NCBI RefSeq assembly: GCF_019264375.1
Contig: NZ_JAHVAI010000005.1
Span: 62,001 to 126,000, forward strand
From: Sedimentimonas flavescens
GTDB taxonomy: Bacteria > Pseudomonadota > Alphaproteobacteria > Rhodobacterales > Rhodobacteraceae
Reading direction: 5' to 3'
DNA: 64,000 bases
The stretch's first letter is position 1, and each line of letters opens with the position of its first letter. The notes under the pieces were generated by a model. That model saw only the letters and a list, made by a program, of their open reading frames with translations. It was not told where the DNA came from and searched no databases. Below, piece after piece: positions 12,543 to 21,695 of this stretch. A program made the position numbers and the translations under genes.

Positions 12543-14114
12543 TCAGCTTTCGCTGCTGTCCTCGGCCGGGGCGTCGCTTTCGCTGTCGTTGTCGGTTGCG
12601 GTCGCTATGCTCGGGCGCGTCGTACGGAACGAACGCAGCAGGAAGTCCGGCACATGATCGCCCATGCCGACCACGGTCGGGCCACCGCCATCGCGGCCGC
12701 GTCCACCACGCTCGCGCCGGTCATCGCGGCGCTCTTCGCGACGTTCCTCACGGCGCTCGTCGCGACGCTCTTCGCGGCGTTCCTCGCGCTTGGGGGCTTC
12801 GGCCACGGCCTCGGCCACGACTTCAAGCGCCTTTTCCTCAACGACCGGAGCCTCGCGCCGCTCGCCACGGCCACGCCCGCCACGGGGGCTGCGCGACTTG
12901 GCGCGCCCGCCCTTGGCATCGTCATACTGGCGGGGCTCGCGATGCGCGGCCTCGGACAGCGAGAAGCCCTCGGGCGTCTCGGCGCGCGGGATTTCCATTT
13001 TCACCAGCGCCTCGATGGCGTTGAGGTATTTGTCATCAGACGGTGTCGCGATCGAGAATGCCGCGCCCTTGCGCCCGGCACGACCCGTGCGCCCGATGCG
13101 GTGGACGTAATCCTCGGCATGGCTCGGCAGGTCGTAGTTGAAGACATGGCTGACGGCCGGAATGTCGAGGCCGCGTGCCGCCACGTCGGACGCCACGAGC
13201 AGTTGCAGCCCGCCCTCGCGGAACGCGTCGAGCGTTTTCATGCGCTGGCTCTGCTCCAGGTCGCCATGGATCGGCGCGGCGTTGAAGCCATGCGTTTTCA
13301 GCGATTTGGCCACGATGTCCACATCCGACTTGCGGTTGCAGAAGATGATGGCGTTGGTGCAGCTTTCGCCCTCGGCCTGGATCAGGGCGCGCAGCAGTTC
13401 GCGCTTGGCCTTGGCGGTCTGGTCGCGGCGCGGCGGGGAGATCTGCACCAGCTTTTGCGTGATGGTTTCCGAGGCCGTCGCCTGGCGGGCAACCTCGATG
13501 CGCGCGGGGGCGTGCAGGAAGGTGTTGGTGATGCGCTCGATCTCGGGCGCCATGGTGGCCGAGAAGAACAGCGTCTGCCGGGTGAAGGGGGTCAGCTGGA
13601 AAATACGCTCGATATCCGGGATGAAACCCATGTCGAGCATCCGGTCGGCCTCGTCCACCACCATGATCTGCACGCCGGTCAGCAAAAGCTTGCCGCGCTC
13701 GAAATGGTCCAGAAGGCGGCCCGGCGTCGCGATCAGCACGTCAACGCCACGGTCGATCAGCTTGTCTTGTTCCGAGAAGCTGACGCCGCCGATCAGCAGC
13801 GCCTTGGTCAGCTTGGTATTCTTGGCATAGGTGTCGAAGTTCTCGGCCACCTGCGCGGCAAGTTCGCGCGTCGGGCACAGCACCAACGAACGCGGCATAC
13901 GCGCCCGGGCACGGCCCTTGGAGAGCAGCGTGATCATCGGCAGCGTGAACGAGGCGGTCTTGCCGGTGCCGGTCTGGGCGATGCCCAGAACGTCCTTGCC
14001 GTCGAGCGCGTGCGGAATGGCGCCCGCCTGGATCGGGGTCGGGGTTTCGTAGCCCGCGTCTGCAATGGCGGAAAGGACCTTGGGGTCCAGCTTCAGGTCA
14101 GAAAATTTGGTCAT
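12543..14114 (-). CDS. rhlE: DEAD-box ATP-dependent RNA helicase, RhlE type
   Basis: Unwinds RNA duplexes, probably in ribosome assembly or mRNA decay. The 523-residue protein has all core motifs: Q motif near residue 27, AQTGTGKT at 46-53, DEAD at 154-157, SAT at 185-187 and HRIGRTGRAGRKG in the second RecA domain. The C-terminal 130 residues are a basic, disordered tail. It contains a run of RREE/RRDE repeats (about residues 442-469), then RGGRGRDGGG, and ends acidic. I chose the ATG at 14114 (MTKFSDLKLD), preceded by AAGGACG; the frame stays open 40 codons further upstream but without family resemblance. It converges on rnj, also an RNA enzyme. Confidence 0.95.
   Translation of the reverse strand: MTKFSDLKLDPKVLSAIADAGYETPTPIQAGAIPHALDGKDVLGIAQTGTGKTASFTLPMITLLSKGRARARMPRSLVLCPTRELAAQVAENFDTYAKNTKLTKALLIGGVSFSEQDKLIDRGVDVLIATPGRLLDHFERGKLLLTGVQIMVVDEADRMLDMGFIPDIERIFQLTPFTRQTLFFSATMAPEIERITNTFLHAPARIEVARQATASETITQKLVQISPPRRDQTAKAKRELLRALIQAEGESCTNAIIFCNRKSDVDIVAKSLKTHGFNAAPIHGDLEQSQRMKTLDAFREGGLQLLVASDVAARGLDIPAVSHVFNYDLPSHAEDYVHRIGRTGRAGRKGAAFSIATPSDDKYLNAIEALVKMEIPRAETPEGFSLSEAAHREPRQYDDAKGGRAKSRSPRGGRGRGERREAPVVEEKALEVVAEAVAEAPKREERREERRDERREERREERRDDRRERGGRGRDGGGPTVVGMGDHVPDFLLRSFRTTRPSIATATDNDSESDAPAEDSSES
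12708..12791 (-). repeat. Tandem coding repeat (Arg-Arg-Glu-Glu units) in the helicase tail
   Basis: About 84 bp encode repeated R-R-E-E / R-R-D-E tetrapeptides, visible on the plus strand as cycling GCGACG/CTCTTCGCG words of about 12 bp. The repeat could vary in length by slippage. It yields an alternating-charge, helical or disordered linker before the RGG-like segment. Such tails in RNA helicases bind RNA non-specifically; that role is inferred here. Confidence 0.7.
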
Positions 14115-14348
14115 CAGCGTCCTTGGATGCGGTATCGGACCGCAGGGTGATGGGACGCAAGGTTCGGGCGCCCCGGGGTTTTGCCCGCCGGATGCGGGTG
14201 GGCAGTAGCTACTCGAAATGCGACAAAACGTCAATCTGCGCGGATGCGGGATGAAAATGCCCTGTGGTCAGCGGGTTCAATGCCTTGCGCGGGGCTTTGA
14301 GGGCAGGGCACAAAGGGGGGAAGCACGGGGCAGGCAAGGCACAGGCGA
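14115..14348. other. Divergent intergenic region between the RNA helicase and the antiporter
   Basis: These 234 bp must hold the promoters of both the minus-strand helicase and the plus-strand antiporter. No convincing -35/-10 pair or palindrome stands out. The stretch contains G-rich words (GGGGGGAAGCACGGGGCAGG) and no hairpin with a T-run. Confidence 0.4.
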
Positions 14349-16205
14349 ATGGCGATGACGGAAATCGAACCGGTCATGGGATTGGCCTTGATCGGCGTGA
14401 TCGGGGTCGGGGCCCAGTGGTGTGCTTGGCGGCTGCGGCTGCCCGCCATCGTGATCATGCTGGTCGCGGGGATCATCGCCGGGCCGGTGACCGGGTTGCT
14501 TGATCCAAGGGCTGTGCTCGGCGATTTGATGGGGCCGCTTGTCTCGCTTGCCGTCGCGGTGATCCTGTTCGAGGGCGGGCTGTCGCTTGACCTTCACCGA
14601 TTGGGCGATGCGCGCGCGGGGGTGCGGCGGTTGGTTCTGATCGGTGCGCCGCTTGGGTGGCTGATGTCGGCGCTGGTGCTGGTCTTCGCCGCCGGGCTGA
14701 GCTGGGAAACGGCGGCTGTCTTTGGCGGTATCATGATCGTGACCGGTCCAACCGTGATCGCGCCACTGCTGCGGCAGGCGCGGTTAGCGCGCCGCCCCGC
14801 GCAGCTTCTGCAATGGGAGGCGATCGTCAACGACCCGATCGGCGCGCTGGCGGCGGTGCTCGCTTTCGAGGTGGTCCTGGTGCTGCGCGCGGGCCATGAC
14901 GCGGCGGGCGCGGCGGGGCTTGTGGTTATCGGCATTATTGCCGCGACGGTACTGGGCTATCTGGGCGGGCGAATGATCGCCTACAGCTTCCGGCGCGGGC
15001 TAGTGCCCGAATACATGAAGGTGCCCGTCCTCTTCGTCAGCCTTCTGGCCGTTTTCGCGCTGGCCGACCATCTGCTGCATGAGGCGGGGCTGCTGGCCGT
15101 CACCGTGATGGGCCTTGTGATCGGGAATGCGGACCTGCCCTCTTACACCGAGCTGCGCCGCTTCAAGGAGCAGGCGACAGTCATGCTTGTCTCGGGGGTC
15201 TTCATCCTGTTGGCGGCCGGGCTTGATATGGAGCAGGTGCGCGCGCTCGATTGGCGCGCGGCGGCCTTCGTGGCAGCGACGGTGCTGGTCGCGCGGCCAC
15301 TAACGGTGCTGATCTCGCTGCTGCGCTCCGACCTGCCGATGCGAGAGCGGCTGTTCATCGCGGTGACCGGCCCGCGTGGGGTGGTGCTGGTGGCCGTGGC
15401 GGGGCTGTTCGGCCAGCGTTTGGCCGAGGCAGGCGTGGCCGATGGCGCGCGGATCGGCCCGCTGGCCTTCGTGCTCGTGCTTTCGACGGTGGTGCTGCAC
15501 GGCTTCACGCTTGCGCCGCTGGCGCGCGCCATGGGGCTGGCGGGGAAAGATGCGCCGGGGATTTTGATCGTCGGCGGCTCGCGCTTTACCACGGGGCTGG
15601 CCGAGGCGCTGCAAAAGGCCGAGGTGTCGGTGCTGATCACCGACCCGAACCACGCCCGGTTGATCCGGCCGCGAGCGGCTGGCATCCCCACCTTCTACGG
15701 TGACATCCTCAGTGAGGCGGCCGAGGACCGGGTCGAGTTGATGGCGTTTGGCTCGCTGCTGGCCGCCACCTCGAACGACGCTTACAACACGCTGGTGGCG
15801 ACCGACCTCGCCCCCGAGATCGGGCGCGATGCTGTCTGGCAGGTGGCGCGCCATAAAGATGACCGCCCGCGCCACAGCCTGCCGACCCAGTTGGGTGGGC
15901 GGCCCTTTGGGGCGGGGCGGACGCTCGACGCCTTCGAGGCACTGGTCGAAGACGGCTGGCGTTTCCGACTGACCCGCCTGACCGAGGAATATCCGCTGTC
16001 GGCCTGGCGCGAAAAGCGCCCCGATGCGATCCCCGTCCTGCGCATCGGCCCGAAGGGAGAGCTGCGCTTCGTCCGCGATGCCGAGAAGCTGCGCGCCGAA
16101 CCCGGTGACCGGCTGATCGCGCTGTTGCCGCCCGGTGCGCTTGATGAAGCCGCCGCCGCGCGGGCCGAGCCGGATCAGCCCCAACCCGCGGCGCCGCTGC
16201 CCTGA
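14349..16205 (+). CDS. Cation:proton antiporter (CPA1/NhaP-like) with C-terminal RCK/TrkA-N domain
   Basis: Predicted sodium or potassium/proton exchanger of the inner membrane. Residues 1 to about 395 hold 12 or so hydrophobic helices, with the family stretch VAVILFEGGLSLDL near residue 64 and AVFGGIMIVTGPTVIAPLL near residue 122. From about residue 400 follows a soluble nucleotide-binding Rossmann region (GILIVGGSRFTTGLAEALQK, then DPNHARLIRPRAAGIPTFYGD), like the RCK_N domains that gate such transporters. The last 80 residues resemble a small regulatory domain. The length of 618 fits NhaP-type proteins with RCK tails. The ion is not predictable. The start is ATG at 14349; an ATG two codons later is equally possible. 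Confidence 0.85.
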   Translation: MAMTEIEPVMGLALIGVIGVGAQWCAWRLRLPAIVIMLVAGIIAGPVTGLLDPRAVLGDLMGPLVSLAVAVILFEGGLSLDLHRLGDARAGVRRLVLIGAPLGWLMSALVLVFAAGLSWETAAVFGGIMIVTGPTVIAPLLRQARLARRPAQLLQWEAIVNDPIGALAAVLAFEVVLVLRAGHDAAGAAGLVVIGIIAATVLGYLGGRMIAYSFRRGLVPEYMKVPVLFVSLLAVFALADHLLHEAGLLAVTVMGLVIGNADLPSYTELRRFKEQATVMLVSGVFILLAAGLDMEQVRALDWRAAAFVAATVLVARPLTVLISLLRSDLPMRERLFIAVTGPRGVVLVAVAGLFGQRLAEAGVADGARIGPLAFVLVLSTVVLHGFTLAPLARAMGLAGKDAPGILIVGGSRFTTGLAEALQKAEVSVLITDPNHARLIRPRAAGIPTFYGDILSEAAEDRVELMAFGSLLAATSNDAYNTLVATDLAPEIGRDAVWQVARHKDDRPRHSLPTQLGGRPFGAGRTLDAFEALVEDGWRFRLTRLTEEYPLSAWREKRPDAIPVLRIGPKGELRFVRDAEKLRAEPGDRLIALLPPGALDEAAAARAEPDQPQPAAPLP

Positions 16206-16276
16206 GGCCCCCTGCCTGACCATTGACGCGGCGCGCCCGCTCTGGCAGGGGAGAGGCAACCGAAGGAAAGCCGAAA

Positions 16277-18022
16277 ATGAACCTTTTTGCCGATATTCGT
16301 ATTGCGGTCATCGCCGCGCTGGATGCTCTGGTCGCCGAGGGGCAACTGCCCGCCGGGCTCGATTTTGCCAACGTCGCAGTCGAACCCCCGCGAGACGCAT
16401 TGCACGGCGACATGGCGACCAATGCCGCGATGGTGCTGGCAAAGCCCGCAGGCGCCAAGCCGCGCGATATCGCCGCGGCGCTGGCGGCGAAACTGGCCGC
16501 AGACCCGCGTATCACCTCGGCCGAGGTTGCCGGGCCGGGCTTTCTGAACCTGCGTCTTGACCCGGCGGTCTGGGCCGAGGTGACCCGCGCTGCGCTGATC
16601 CAGGGCGCGGATTTCGGTCGCTCGGATCTGGGCAAGGGGATCAAGGTCAACGTCGAATATGTCTCGGCCAACCCCACCGGGCCGATGCATGTCGGCCATA
16701 CGCGCGGCGCGGTTTTCGGCGATGCGCTGGCCTCGCTTCTGGATTTCGCGGGTTATGACGTCACGCGCGAGTACTACATCAACGACGGCGGTGCGCAGGT
16801 CGATGTGCTGGCGCGCTCGGCCTATGAGCGCTACCGCGAGGCCAACGGCCTTGAGCCCGAGATCCGCGAGGGGCTCTACCCCGGCGATTACCTGATCCCG
16901 GTGGGCGAGGCGCTGAAGGCGAAATATGGTGAGAGCCTGCTGAACAAGCCCGAAGGCGACTGGCTGGTCGAGGTGCGCGGTTTCGCGACCGAGGCGATGA
17001 TGGGAATGATCCGCGAGGATCTTCAGCTGCTCAACGTCAAGATGGATGTGTATTCGTCCGAAAAGGCGCTTTATGGCACCGGCAAGATTGAGGCCGCGTT
17101 GCAGCGGCTTCAGGATCTGGGCCTGATCTATGAGGGCGTGCTGGAACCGCCGAAGGGCAAGCTGCCCGAGGACTGGGAAGAGCGCGAGCAAACGCTGTTC
17201 AAATCCACAGCCTATGGCGATGACGTGGACCGCCCGGTGAAGAAGTCGGACGGGGCGTGGACCTATTTCGCGCCCGATATCGCCTATCACTACGACAAGG
17301 TGCTGCGCGGCTTCGACATGCTGATCGACGTCTTTGGCGCGGACCATGGCGGTTACGTCAAGCGCATGAAGGCCGCCGTCGCGGCGCTGTCGGAAAACCG
17401 CGTGCCGCTGGATATCAAGCTGATCCAGCTGGTGAAGCTGTTCAAGAACGGCGAACCCTTCAAGATGTCGAAGCGGGCAGGGACCTTTGTCACCCTGCGC
17501 GACGTGGTCGAGCAGGCTGGCGCCGATGTGACGCGCTTCCACATGCTGACGCGCAAGAACGACGCGCCGCTGGACTTCGACTTCGACAAGGTGCTGGAGC
17601 AGTCCAAGGACAACCCGGTGTTCTACGTGCAATACGCCCATGCCCGTGTGGCCTCGGTTGCGCGCAAGGCGGCCGAGCTGGGTATTGACGTCTCGAACGC
17701 GGCGCTGTCCAAGGCGGATCTGTCGGGCAATACGCATGAGGCTGAACTGGCGCTGGCCAAGAAGGTCGCCGAATGGCCCCGGCATGTCGAGATCGCCGCT
17801 CGCGCGAATGAGCCGCACCGGATCGCTTTCTTCCTCTACGAGATTGCCTCGGATCTTCATGCGCTGTGGAACCGCGGCAATGACGAACCGGCGCTGCGCT
17901 TCGTGCAAGAGGGGGATACGGGCATCACTTCGGCGAAAATCGCCCTCGCTCGGGCCTGCGCAGTTGTCATTTCGGCCGGTCTTGGTATTCTTGGCGTAAC
18001 TCCGGCGGAAGAGATGCGCTAA
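16277..18022 (+). CDS. argS: Arginyl-tRNA synthetase
   Basis: Charges tRNA-Arg with arginine. The 581-residue class I synthetase has the N-terminal Add-1 domain, the HIGH-type motif HVGH at residues 138-141 in [20 protein letters not shown], the KMSK loop at residues 396-399 ([13 protein letters not shown]), and a C-terminal anticodon-binding domain. An ATG at 16277 follows GAAGGAAAGCCGAAA; the frame extends upstream without family similarity. It heads the run argS, SPOR protein, nagZ, scpA, scpB, a conserved order in Rhodobacteraceae as far as I recall. Confidence 0.97.
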   Translation: MNLFADIRIAVIAALDALVAEGQLPAGLDFANVAVEPPRDALHGDMATNAAMVLAKPAGAKPRDIAAALAAKLAADPRITSAEVAGPGFLNLRLDPAVWAEVTRAALIQGADFGRSDLGKGIKVNVEYVSANPTGPMHVGHTRGAVFGDALASLLDFAGYDVTREYYINDGGAQVDVLARSAYERYREANGLEPEIREGLYPGDYLIPVGEALKAKYGESLLNKPEGDWLVEVRGFATEAMMGMIREDLQLLNVKMDVYSSEKALYGTGKIEAALQRLQDLGLIYEGVLEPPKGKLPEDWEEREQTLFKSTAYGDDVDRPVKKSDGAWTYFAPDIAYHYDKVLRGFDMLIDVFGADHGGYVKRMKAAVAALSENRVPLDIKLIQLVKLFKNGEPFKMSKRAGTFVTLRDVVEQAGADVTRFHMLTRKNDAPLDFDFDKVLEQSKDNPVFYVQYAHARVASVARKAAELGIDVSNAALSKADLSGNTHEAELALAKKVAEWPRHVEIAARANEPHRIAFFLYEIASDLHALWNRGNDEPALRFVQEGDTGITSAKIALARACAVVISAGLGILGVTPAEEMR

Positions 18023-18030
18023 AGCGTGCC

Positions 18031-18068
18031 GCCGCCGGAAGAGGCAGTAAAGCCGGATAACCGGCGGC
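18031..18068 (+). other. Inverted repeat next to the SPOR gene ribosome site
   Basis: GCCGCCGG at 18031-18038 can pair with CCGGCGGC at 18061-18068 across a 22-nt loop. The far arm directly abuts GAGGCAGG, the ribosome site of the next gene (start 18078). A fold here could modulate initiation of the SPOR gene. There is no T-run, so it is not a normal terminator. Confidence 0.4.
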
Positions 18069-18077
18069 GAGGCAGGC

Positions 18078-19076
18078 ATGGCGAGCATTCACTACCGCGA
18101 CGGCGGAGCCTATGGCTATGGCAACTCGGGGGGCTATGACGCCCATCGGGGCAATTCGGCTGCGGCTCCTTCGGGCTCTGGCTGGGTTCAGTATGCGGGT
18201 GCCATCACCTCGGTTGCGTTGATCCTTGGGGTCGTGGTCTGGGGCTACCGGCTCGCGGTGCGCGATGTGACCGGCGTTCCGGTGATCCGCGCGATGCAGG
18301 GCCCGGCGCGGATTGCACCTGAAGATCCCGGTGGCGATCTGGCACGCCATGTTGGCCTGTCGGTCAACGCGGTCGCCGGAACGGGCGTTGCCGCGCCCGC
18401 GCCCGAGCGTGTGGCCCTTGCCCCTGAAGTGACTGGCCTGACCGACGAAGACACGCCGATGGCCGATGTCAAACTGCTGGCCGAGGCGCCGAAGGCACCT
18501 GCGATCCAAGAACTTACGCCGACCCCGGTCGCCTTCCCCGTACCGGACATGACGCCCGCTGCCAAACCCGTGGCCGAGGCTCCGGTCGAGGCGCCCGTTG
18601 ATGCGGATGTCGCCGCGCTTGCGCCCGAAGCCACAGAGCCCGAAGCACCCGCCGAAGTGGTCTCGGTGCTGGCCGATGCGCCGGGCCTCAAGACCTCGCC
18701 GCGGCCTGTTCGTCGCCCCGAGGTCGAGATGTCGAACGATGCGCTGGCCGCCGCGTTGACTGCCGAGATCAGCGGCAAGGCCTCGGTCATGCCGACGGTC
18801 GAGCTTGAACCCGACAGCCTGCCCACAGGCACCCGCCTTGTTCAGCTTGGAGCTTTCGACAGCCCGCAGCAGGCGCGGCTCGAGTGGGATCGCGTGTCGA
18901 ACCGTTTCGGCGCCCTGATGGAGGGCAAGAAGCGCGTCGTGCAGGAGGCGAGCTCGGGCGGACGCACCTTCTATCGGCTGCGCGTGCAGGGCTTCGACGA
19001 TGTGGATGACGCGCGCCGCTTCTGCGCCGCGCTGGTCGCCGAAAGCACCAACTGCATTCCCGCGCTGGTGCGCTGA
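18078..19076 (+). CDS. SPOR domain-containing inner-membrane protein
   Basis: The SPOR domain binds denuded peptidoglycan glycan strands at the division septum. The 332-residue protein has a short Gly/Tyr-rich cytoplasmic head, one transmembrane helix at about residues 38-57, a long Ala/Pro/Glu-rich periplasmic linker (about 60-245), and a C-terminal SPOR domain from about residue 250 (TRLVQLGAFDSPQQARLEW ... FYRLRVQGFDDVDDARRFC). This layout matches FtsN/DedD-like proteins. It overlaps nagZ by one base (TGATG), so a peptidoglycan-binding protein is coupled to a peptidoglycan-recycling enzyme. Confidence 0.9.
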   Translation: MASIHYRDGGAYGYGNSGGYDAHRGNSAAAPSGSGWVQYAGAITSVALILGVVVWGYRLAVRDVTGVPVIRAMQGPARIAPEDPGGDLARHVGLSVNAVAGTGVAAPAPERVALAPEVTGLTDEDTPMADVKLLAEAPKAPAIQELTPTPVAFPVPDMTPAAKPVAEAPVEAPVDADVAALAPEATEPEAPAEVVSVLADAPGLKTSPRPVRRPEVEMSNDALAAALTAEISGKASVMPTVELEPDSLPTGTRLVQLGAFDSPQQARLEWDRVSNRFGALMEGKKRVVQEASSGGRTFYRLRVQGFDDVDDARRFCAALVAESTNCIPALVR

Positions 19077-20077
19077 TGCCCGCAGGCGCAACGATTTTCG
19101 GCTGCGCAGGATTGGCTCTTTCGCCGTCCGAGGCTTCGTTCTTTCGCGCATCGGACCCCTGGGGCTTCATCCTGTTTTCGCGGAATATCGAAACACCGGA
19201 ACAGGTTGCGCGGCTTTGTTCATCTATGCGCGAGGCTGTGGACCGCGATGCACCGATCCTGATCGACCAAGAGGGCGGCCGTGTCCAACGCTTGCGCGCA
19301 CCGCATTGGCGCGAGTGGCTGCCGCCGCTCGATCAGGCCCGCGCCGCGAGCGATGCACCGCGCAGTTTCTGGCTCCGCGCGCGCATTCAGGCAGATGAGC
19401 TGCGCGCGATTGGCATTGATGCCAACTGCGCGCCCACCTGCGATATCGCGGGGCCGCGCACCCATCCCTTCTTGCAGAACCGGTGCCTTGGCACCGATGC
19501 CGCAACGGTGATCGCGAATGCCCGTGCCACGGCCGAGGGCTTCCTCGCGGGGGGCGTGTTGCCGATCCTCAAGCATATGCCGGGGCATGGCCGCGCCGAG
19601 GCCGACAGCCATCTGGACCTGCCGGTGGTCGGGGCCGATCCCGCCGATCTGGCGCAGGCCGACTTCGCGCCGTTCCTGGCGCTGCGCGATCTGCCGCTCG
19701 GGATGACCGCACATATCCGCTTCACCGCCTTCGATCAGGTGCCCGCCACGCAAAGCCGCAAGATGATCGCGCTGATCCGCGAGCAGATCGGTTTTGACGG
19801 TCTTCTGATGACCGACGATATCGGGATGGAGGCGCTTTCGGGCAGCAAGGGCGCGCGCGCCGCGGCCTCGATCGCGGCGGGATGCGATGTAGTGCTCTAT
19901 TGCAAGGGTGACATGGGGCCGATGGAAGAGGTCGCCGAGGCCGCAGGCCAGCTGACGCCGGAGGCTGCCGGCCGTGCAGATGCGGCACTTGCCCGCCGCC
20001 ATGCGCCTGACCCCGTTGACATCGCCGCGCTCGAAGCCGAACTTGTGGCTTTGTTGGGCGATGGGGCGGATGTCTGA
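19076..20077 (+). CDS. nagZ: Beta-N-acetylhexosaminidase (NagZ)
   Basis: Cytoplasmic glycoside hydrolase family 3 enzyme that removes GlcNAc from anhydromuropeptides during cell-wall recycling. The 333-residue protein has the substrate segment LIDQEGGRVQRLR near residue 61 and the NagZ catalytic loop KHMPGHGRAEADSHLDLP starting at residue 166, whose histidine acts as general acid/base. The nucleophile aspartate lies in LLMTDDIGMEAL near residue 245. There is no signal peptide, as expected. It shares one base with the upstream SPOR gene and overlaps scpA. Confidence 0.95.
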   Translation: MPAGATIFGCAGLALSPSEASFFRASDPWGFILFSRNIETPEQVARLCSSMREAVDRDAPILIDQEGGRVQRLRAPHWREWLPPLDQARAASDAPRSFWLRARIQADELRAIGIDANCAPTCDIAGPRTHPFLQNRCLGTDAATVIANARATAEGFLAGGVLPILKHMPGHGRAEADSHLDLPVVGADPADLAQADFAPFLALRDLPLGMTAHIRFTAFDQVPATQSRKMIALIREQIGFDGLLMTDDIGMEALSGSKGARAAASIAAGCDVVLYCKGDMGPMEEVAEAAGQLTPEAAGRADAALARRHAPDPVDIAALEAELVALLGDGADV

Positions 20078-20870
20078 GGAAAGCCACCTTTTCGAAGCGA
20101 TGAGCGTCAGCGAGCGGCTTCAGGCCGAGGCGCTGATCGTCGATGTGGATGGCTTCGAAGGGCCGCTCGATCTGCTTCTGTCGCTGTCGCGCACGCAGAA
20201 GGTGGACCTGCGCAAAATCTCGGTGCTCCAACTCGCCGAGCAGTATCTGACCTTTGTCGAGCGTGCCAAAGCACTGCGGATCGAACTGGCAGCCGATTAT
20301 CTGGTGATGGCCGCCTGGCTCGCCTTTCTGAAATCCAAGCTTCTCTTGCCGCCCGAGCCGGGGGCGGATGGCCCCTCGGCCGAGGATCTGGCCGCCCACC
20401 TGGCCTTCCAGCTTGAACGCCTTGCCGCTATGCGCGACGCCGCCGCCAAGCTGATGGCACGCGACCGTCTGGGCCGCGATTTCTTTGCACGCGGAGTTTC
20501 GGAAGAGGTCGAGCGCGTGCGCAAGGTCCAGTACTCGGCCTCGCTTCTTGATCTGATGCAGGCCTATGCCCGGATCCGCACCCGCGACGAATTCCGCCCC
20601 TATGCCTTTGATCGTAAAGACGTCTTCACCTTGGAGCAGGCGCTCGAACGGATGCGCGGGCTTGTCGGCTTCGCGATGGAATGGACCGATCTGGTCAGCT
20701 ACCTGCCCGAGGGCTGGGGTCTGGACCCCAAGCGTCGCCGCACCGCCACCGCCGCCACATTCGCCGCCTCGCTCGAACTGGCCAAGCAGGGCCAGATTGA
20801 GATCCGCCAGTCCGAGACCTTCGCGCCGATCTCGATCCGCGCCGCGCAACCCCGGAACCGCAATGACTGA
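20070..20870 (+). CDS. scpA: Segregation and condensation protein A (kleisin)
   Basis: Kleisin subunit of the SMC-ScpAB condensin that organises the chromosome. The 266-residue protein carries the hallmark VDGFEGPLDLLLSLSRTQKVDLRKISVLQLAEQY from about residue 24 (N-terminal Smc-binding domain) and a winged-helix C-terminus. I chose the ATG at 20070 (MSEESHLFEAMSV), overlapping nagZ by 8 bp. ATGs at 20061 and 20100 are alternatives. scpB overlaps its end by 8 bp. No smc gene lies in the window. Confidence 0.93.
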   Translation: MSEESHLFEAMSVSERLQAEALIVDVDGFEGPLDLLLSLSRTQKVDLRKISVLQLAEQYLTFVERAKALRIELAADYLVMAAWLAFLKSKLLLPPEPGADGPSAEDLAAHLAFQLERLAAMRDAAAKLMARDRLGRDFFARGVSEEVERVRKVQYSASLLDLMQAYARIRTRDEFRPYAFDRKDVFTLEQALERMRGLVGFAMEWTDLVSYLPEGWGLDPKRRRTATAATFAASLELAKQGQIEIRQSETFAPISIRAAQPRNRND

Positions 20871-21492
20871 TACCGAGAAATCTCTTTTCGAAGCCCCGCC
20901 GCTGGCCGAGCAGGAACGCATGGTCGAGGCGATCCTGTTCGCCTCGGTAGAGCCGGTGACGCTGCGCGAGATGGAAGAACGGATGCCGCATGGCTCTGAC
21001 CCCGCCGAGGCGCTGGTCTATCTGCGCAAACGCTACGAGGGGCGCGGGGTGCGCGTCGTCAAGGTGGGCGATGCTTGGGCGATCCGCACCGCGCCTGACC
21101 TCGCCTTCCTGATGCAAAAGGAAACGGTGGAGCAGCGCAAGCTCTCGCGTGCAGCGATCGAGACGCTCGCCATCGTCGCCTATCACCAGCCCGTCACCCG
21201 CGCCGAGATCGAGGAGATTCGCGGCGTCGCGGTCAGCCGGGGCACCATCGACCAGTTGCTCGAGATGGAATGGATCCGCTTCGGTCGGCGCCGCATGACG
21301 CCGGGCCGCCCGGTCACCTTCGTCGTCACGCAGCAGTTCCTCGATGAATTCGGCCTTGAAAGCGCCCGTGACTTGCCGGGCCTCAAGGAGTTGCGCGCGG
21401 CGGGCCTTCTCGACAACCGCCCGATGCCGGGCGGCGCAAGCGACGATGACGACGAGGATGTAACCGGCCAGAGCGAGCTTTTCGAGGATTGA
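20863..21492 (+). CDS. scpB: Segregation and condensation protein B
   Basis: Partner of ScpA in the SMC complex. The 209-residue protein has two winged-helix domains; family signatures are VEAILFASVEPVTLREM near residue 20, IETLAIVAYHQPVTRAEIEEIRG near residue 98 and RGTIDQLLEMEWI near residue 126. The C-terminus is an acidic tail (DDDDEDVTGQSELFED). The ATG at 20863 overlaps scpA by 8 bp, typical of this pair. The frame is open far upstream inside scpA but only this start gives the family N-terminus. Confidence 0.94.
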   Translation: MTDTEKSLFEAPPLAEQERMVEAILFASVEPVTLREMEERMPHGSDPAEALVYLRKRYEGRGVRVVKVGDAWAIRTAPDLAFLMQKETVEQRKLSRAAIETLAIVAYHQPVTRAEIEEIRGVAVSRGTIDQLLEMEWIRFGRRRMTPGRPVTFVVTQQFLDEFGLESARDLPGLKELRAAGLLDNRPMPGGASDDDDEDVTGQSELFED

Positions 21493-21497
21493 GCGCC

Positions 21498-21695
21498 ATG
21501 AACACCGATCGCCTCAGCGGCACGCTCTTTCGCATCCTGTTCCGGCCCGTGACGGATCTGGTCATCAACCTTCTGGTCGGGCGCGGCAAGGCCCCGTCAG
21601 AGATGACCAAGGCCGAGCGCGCTCAGGCCCGTACCGCCCGCAAGGCCGTCACGCAGGCGCGCCGAGCAGCCCGTATCACCCGCCGTCTGCGCTAA
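21498..21695 (+). CDS. Small basic hypothetical protein after scpB
   Basis: A 65-residue protein whose function I do not recognise. The N-terminal half has a short hydrophobic, possibly amphipathic helix (LFRILFRPVTDLVINLLVG). The C-terminal half is strongly basic (RAQARTARKAVTQARRAARI). The ATG at 21498 is preceded by GAGGATTGAGCGCC, and it starts 5 bp after scpB. An in-frame TTG at 21489 is possible. The basic tail suggests nucleic acid or membrane-surface binding, which is a guess. Its last 20 bp overlap the convergent YigZ-like gene. Confidence 0.6.
   Translation: MNTDRLSGTLFRILFRPVTDLVINLLVGRGKAPSEMTKAERAQARTARKAVTQARRAARITRRLR

Noticed and set aside
12654-14150. 498-codon plus-strand frame opposite the RNA helicase
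   Set aside because: Shadow of rhlE, which has every DEAD-box motif. The plus-strand translation has no recognisable fold.
16175-18088. 637-codon minus-strand frame opposite argS
   Set aside because: Shadow of argS, a complete synthetase with HVGH and KMSK motifs.
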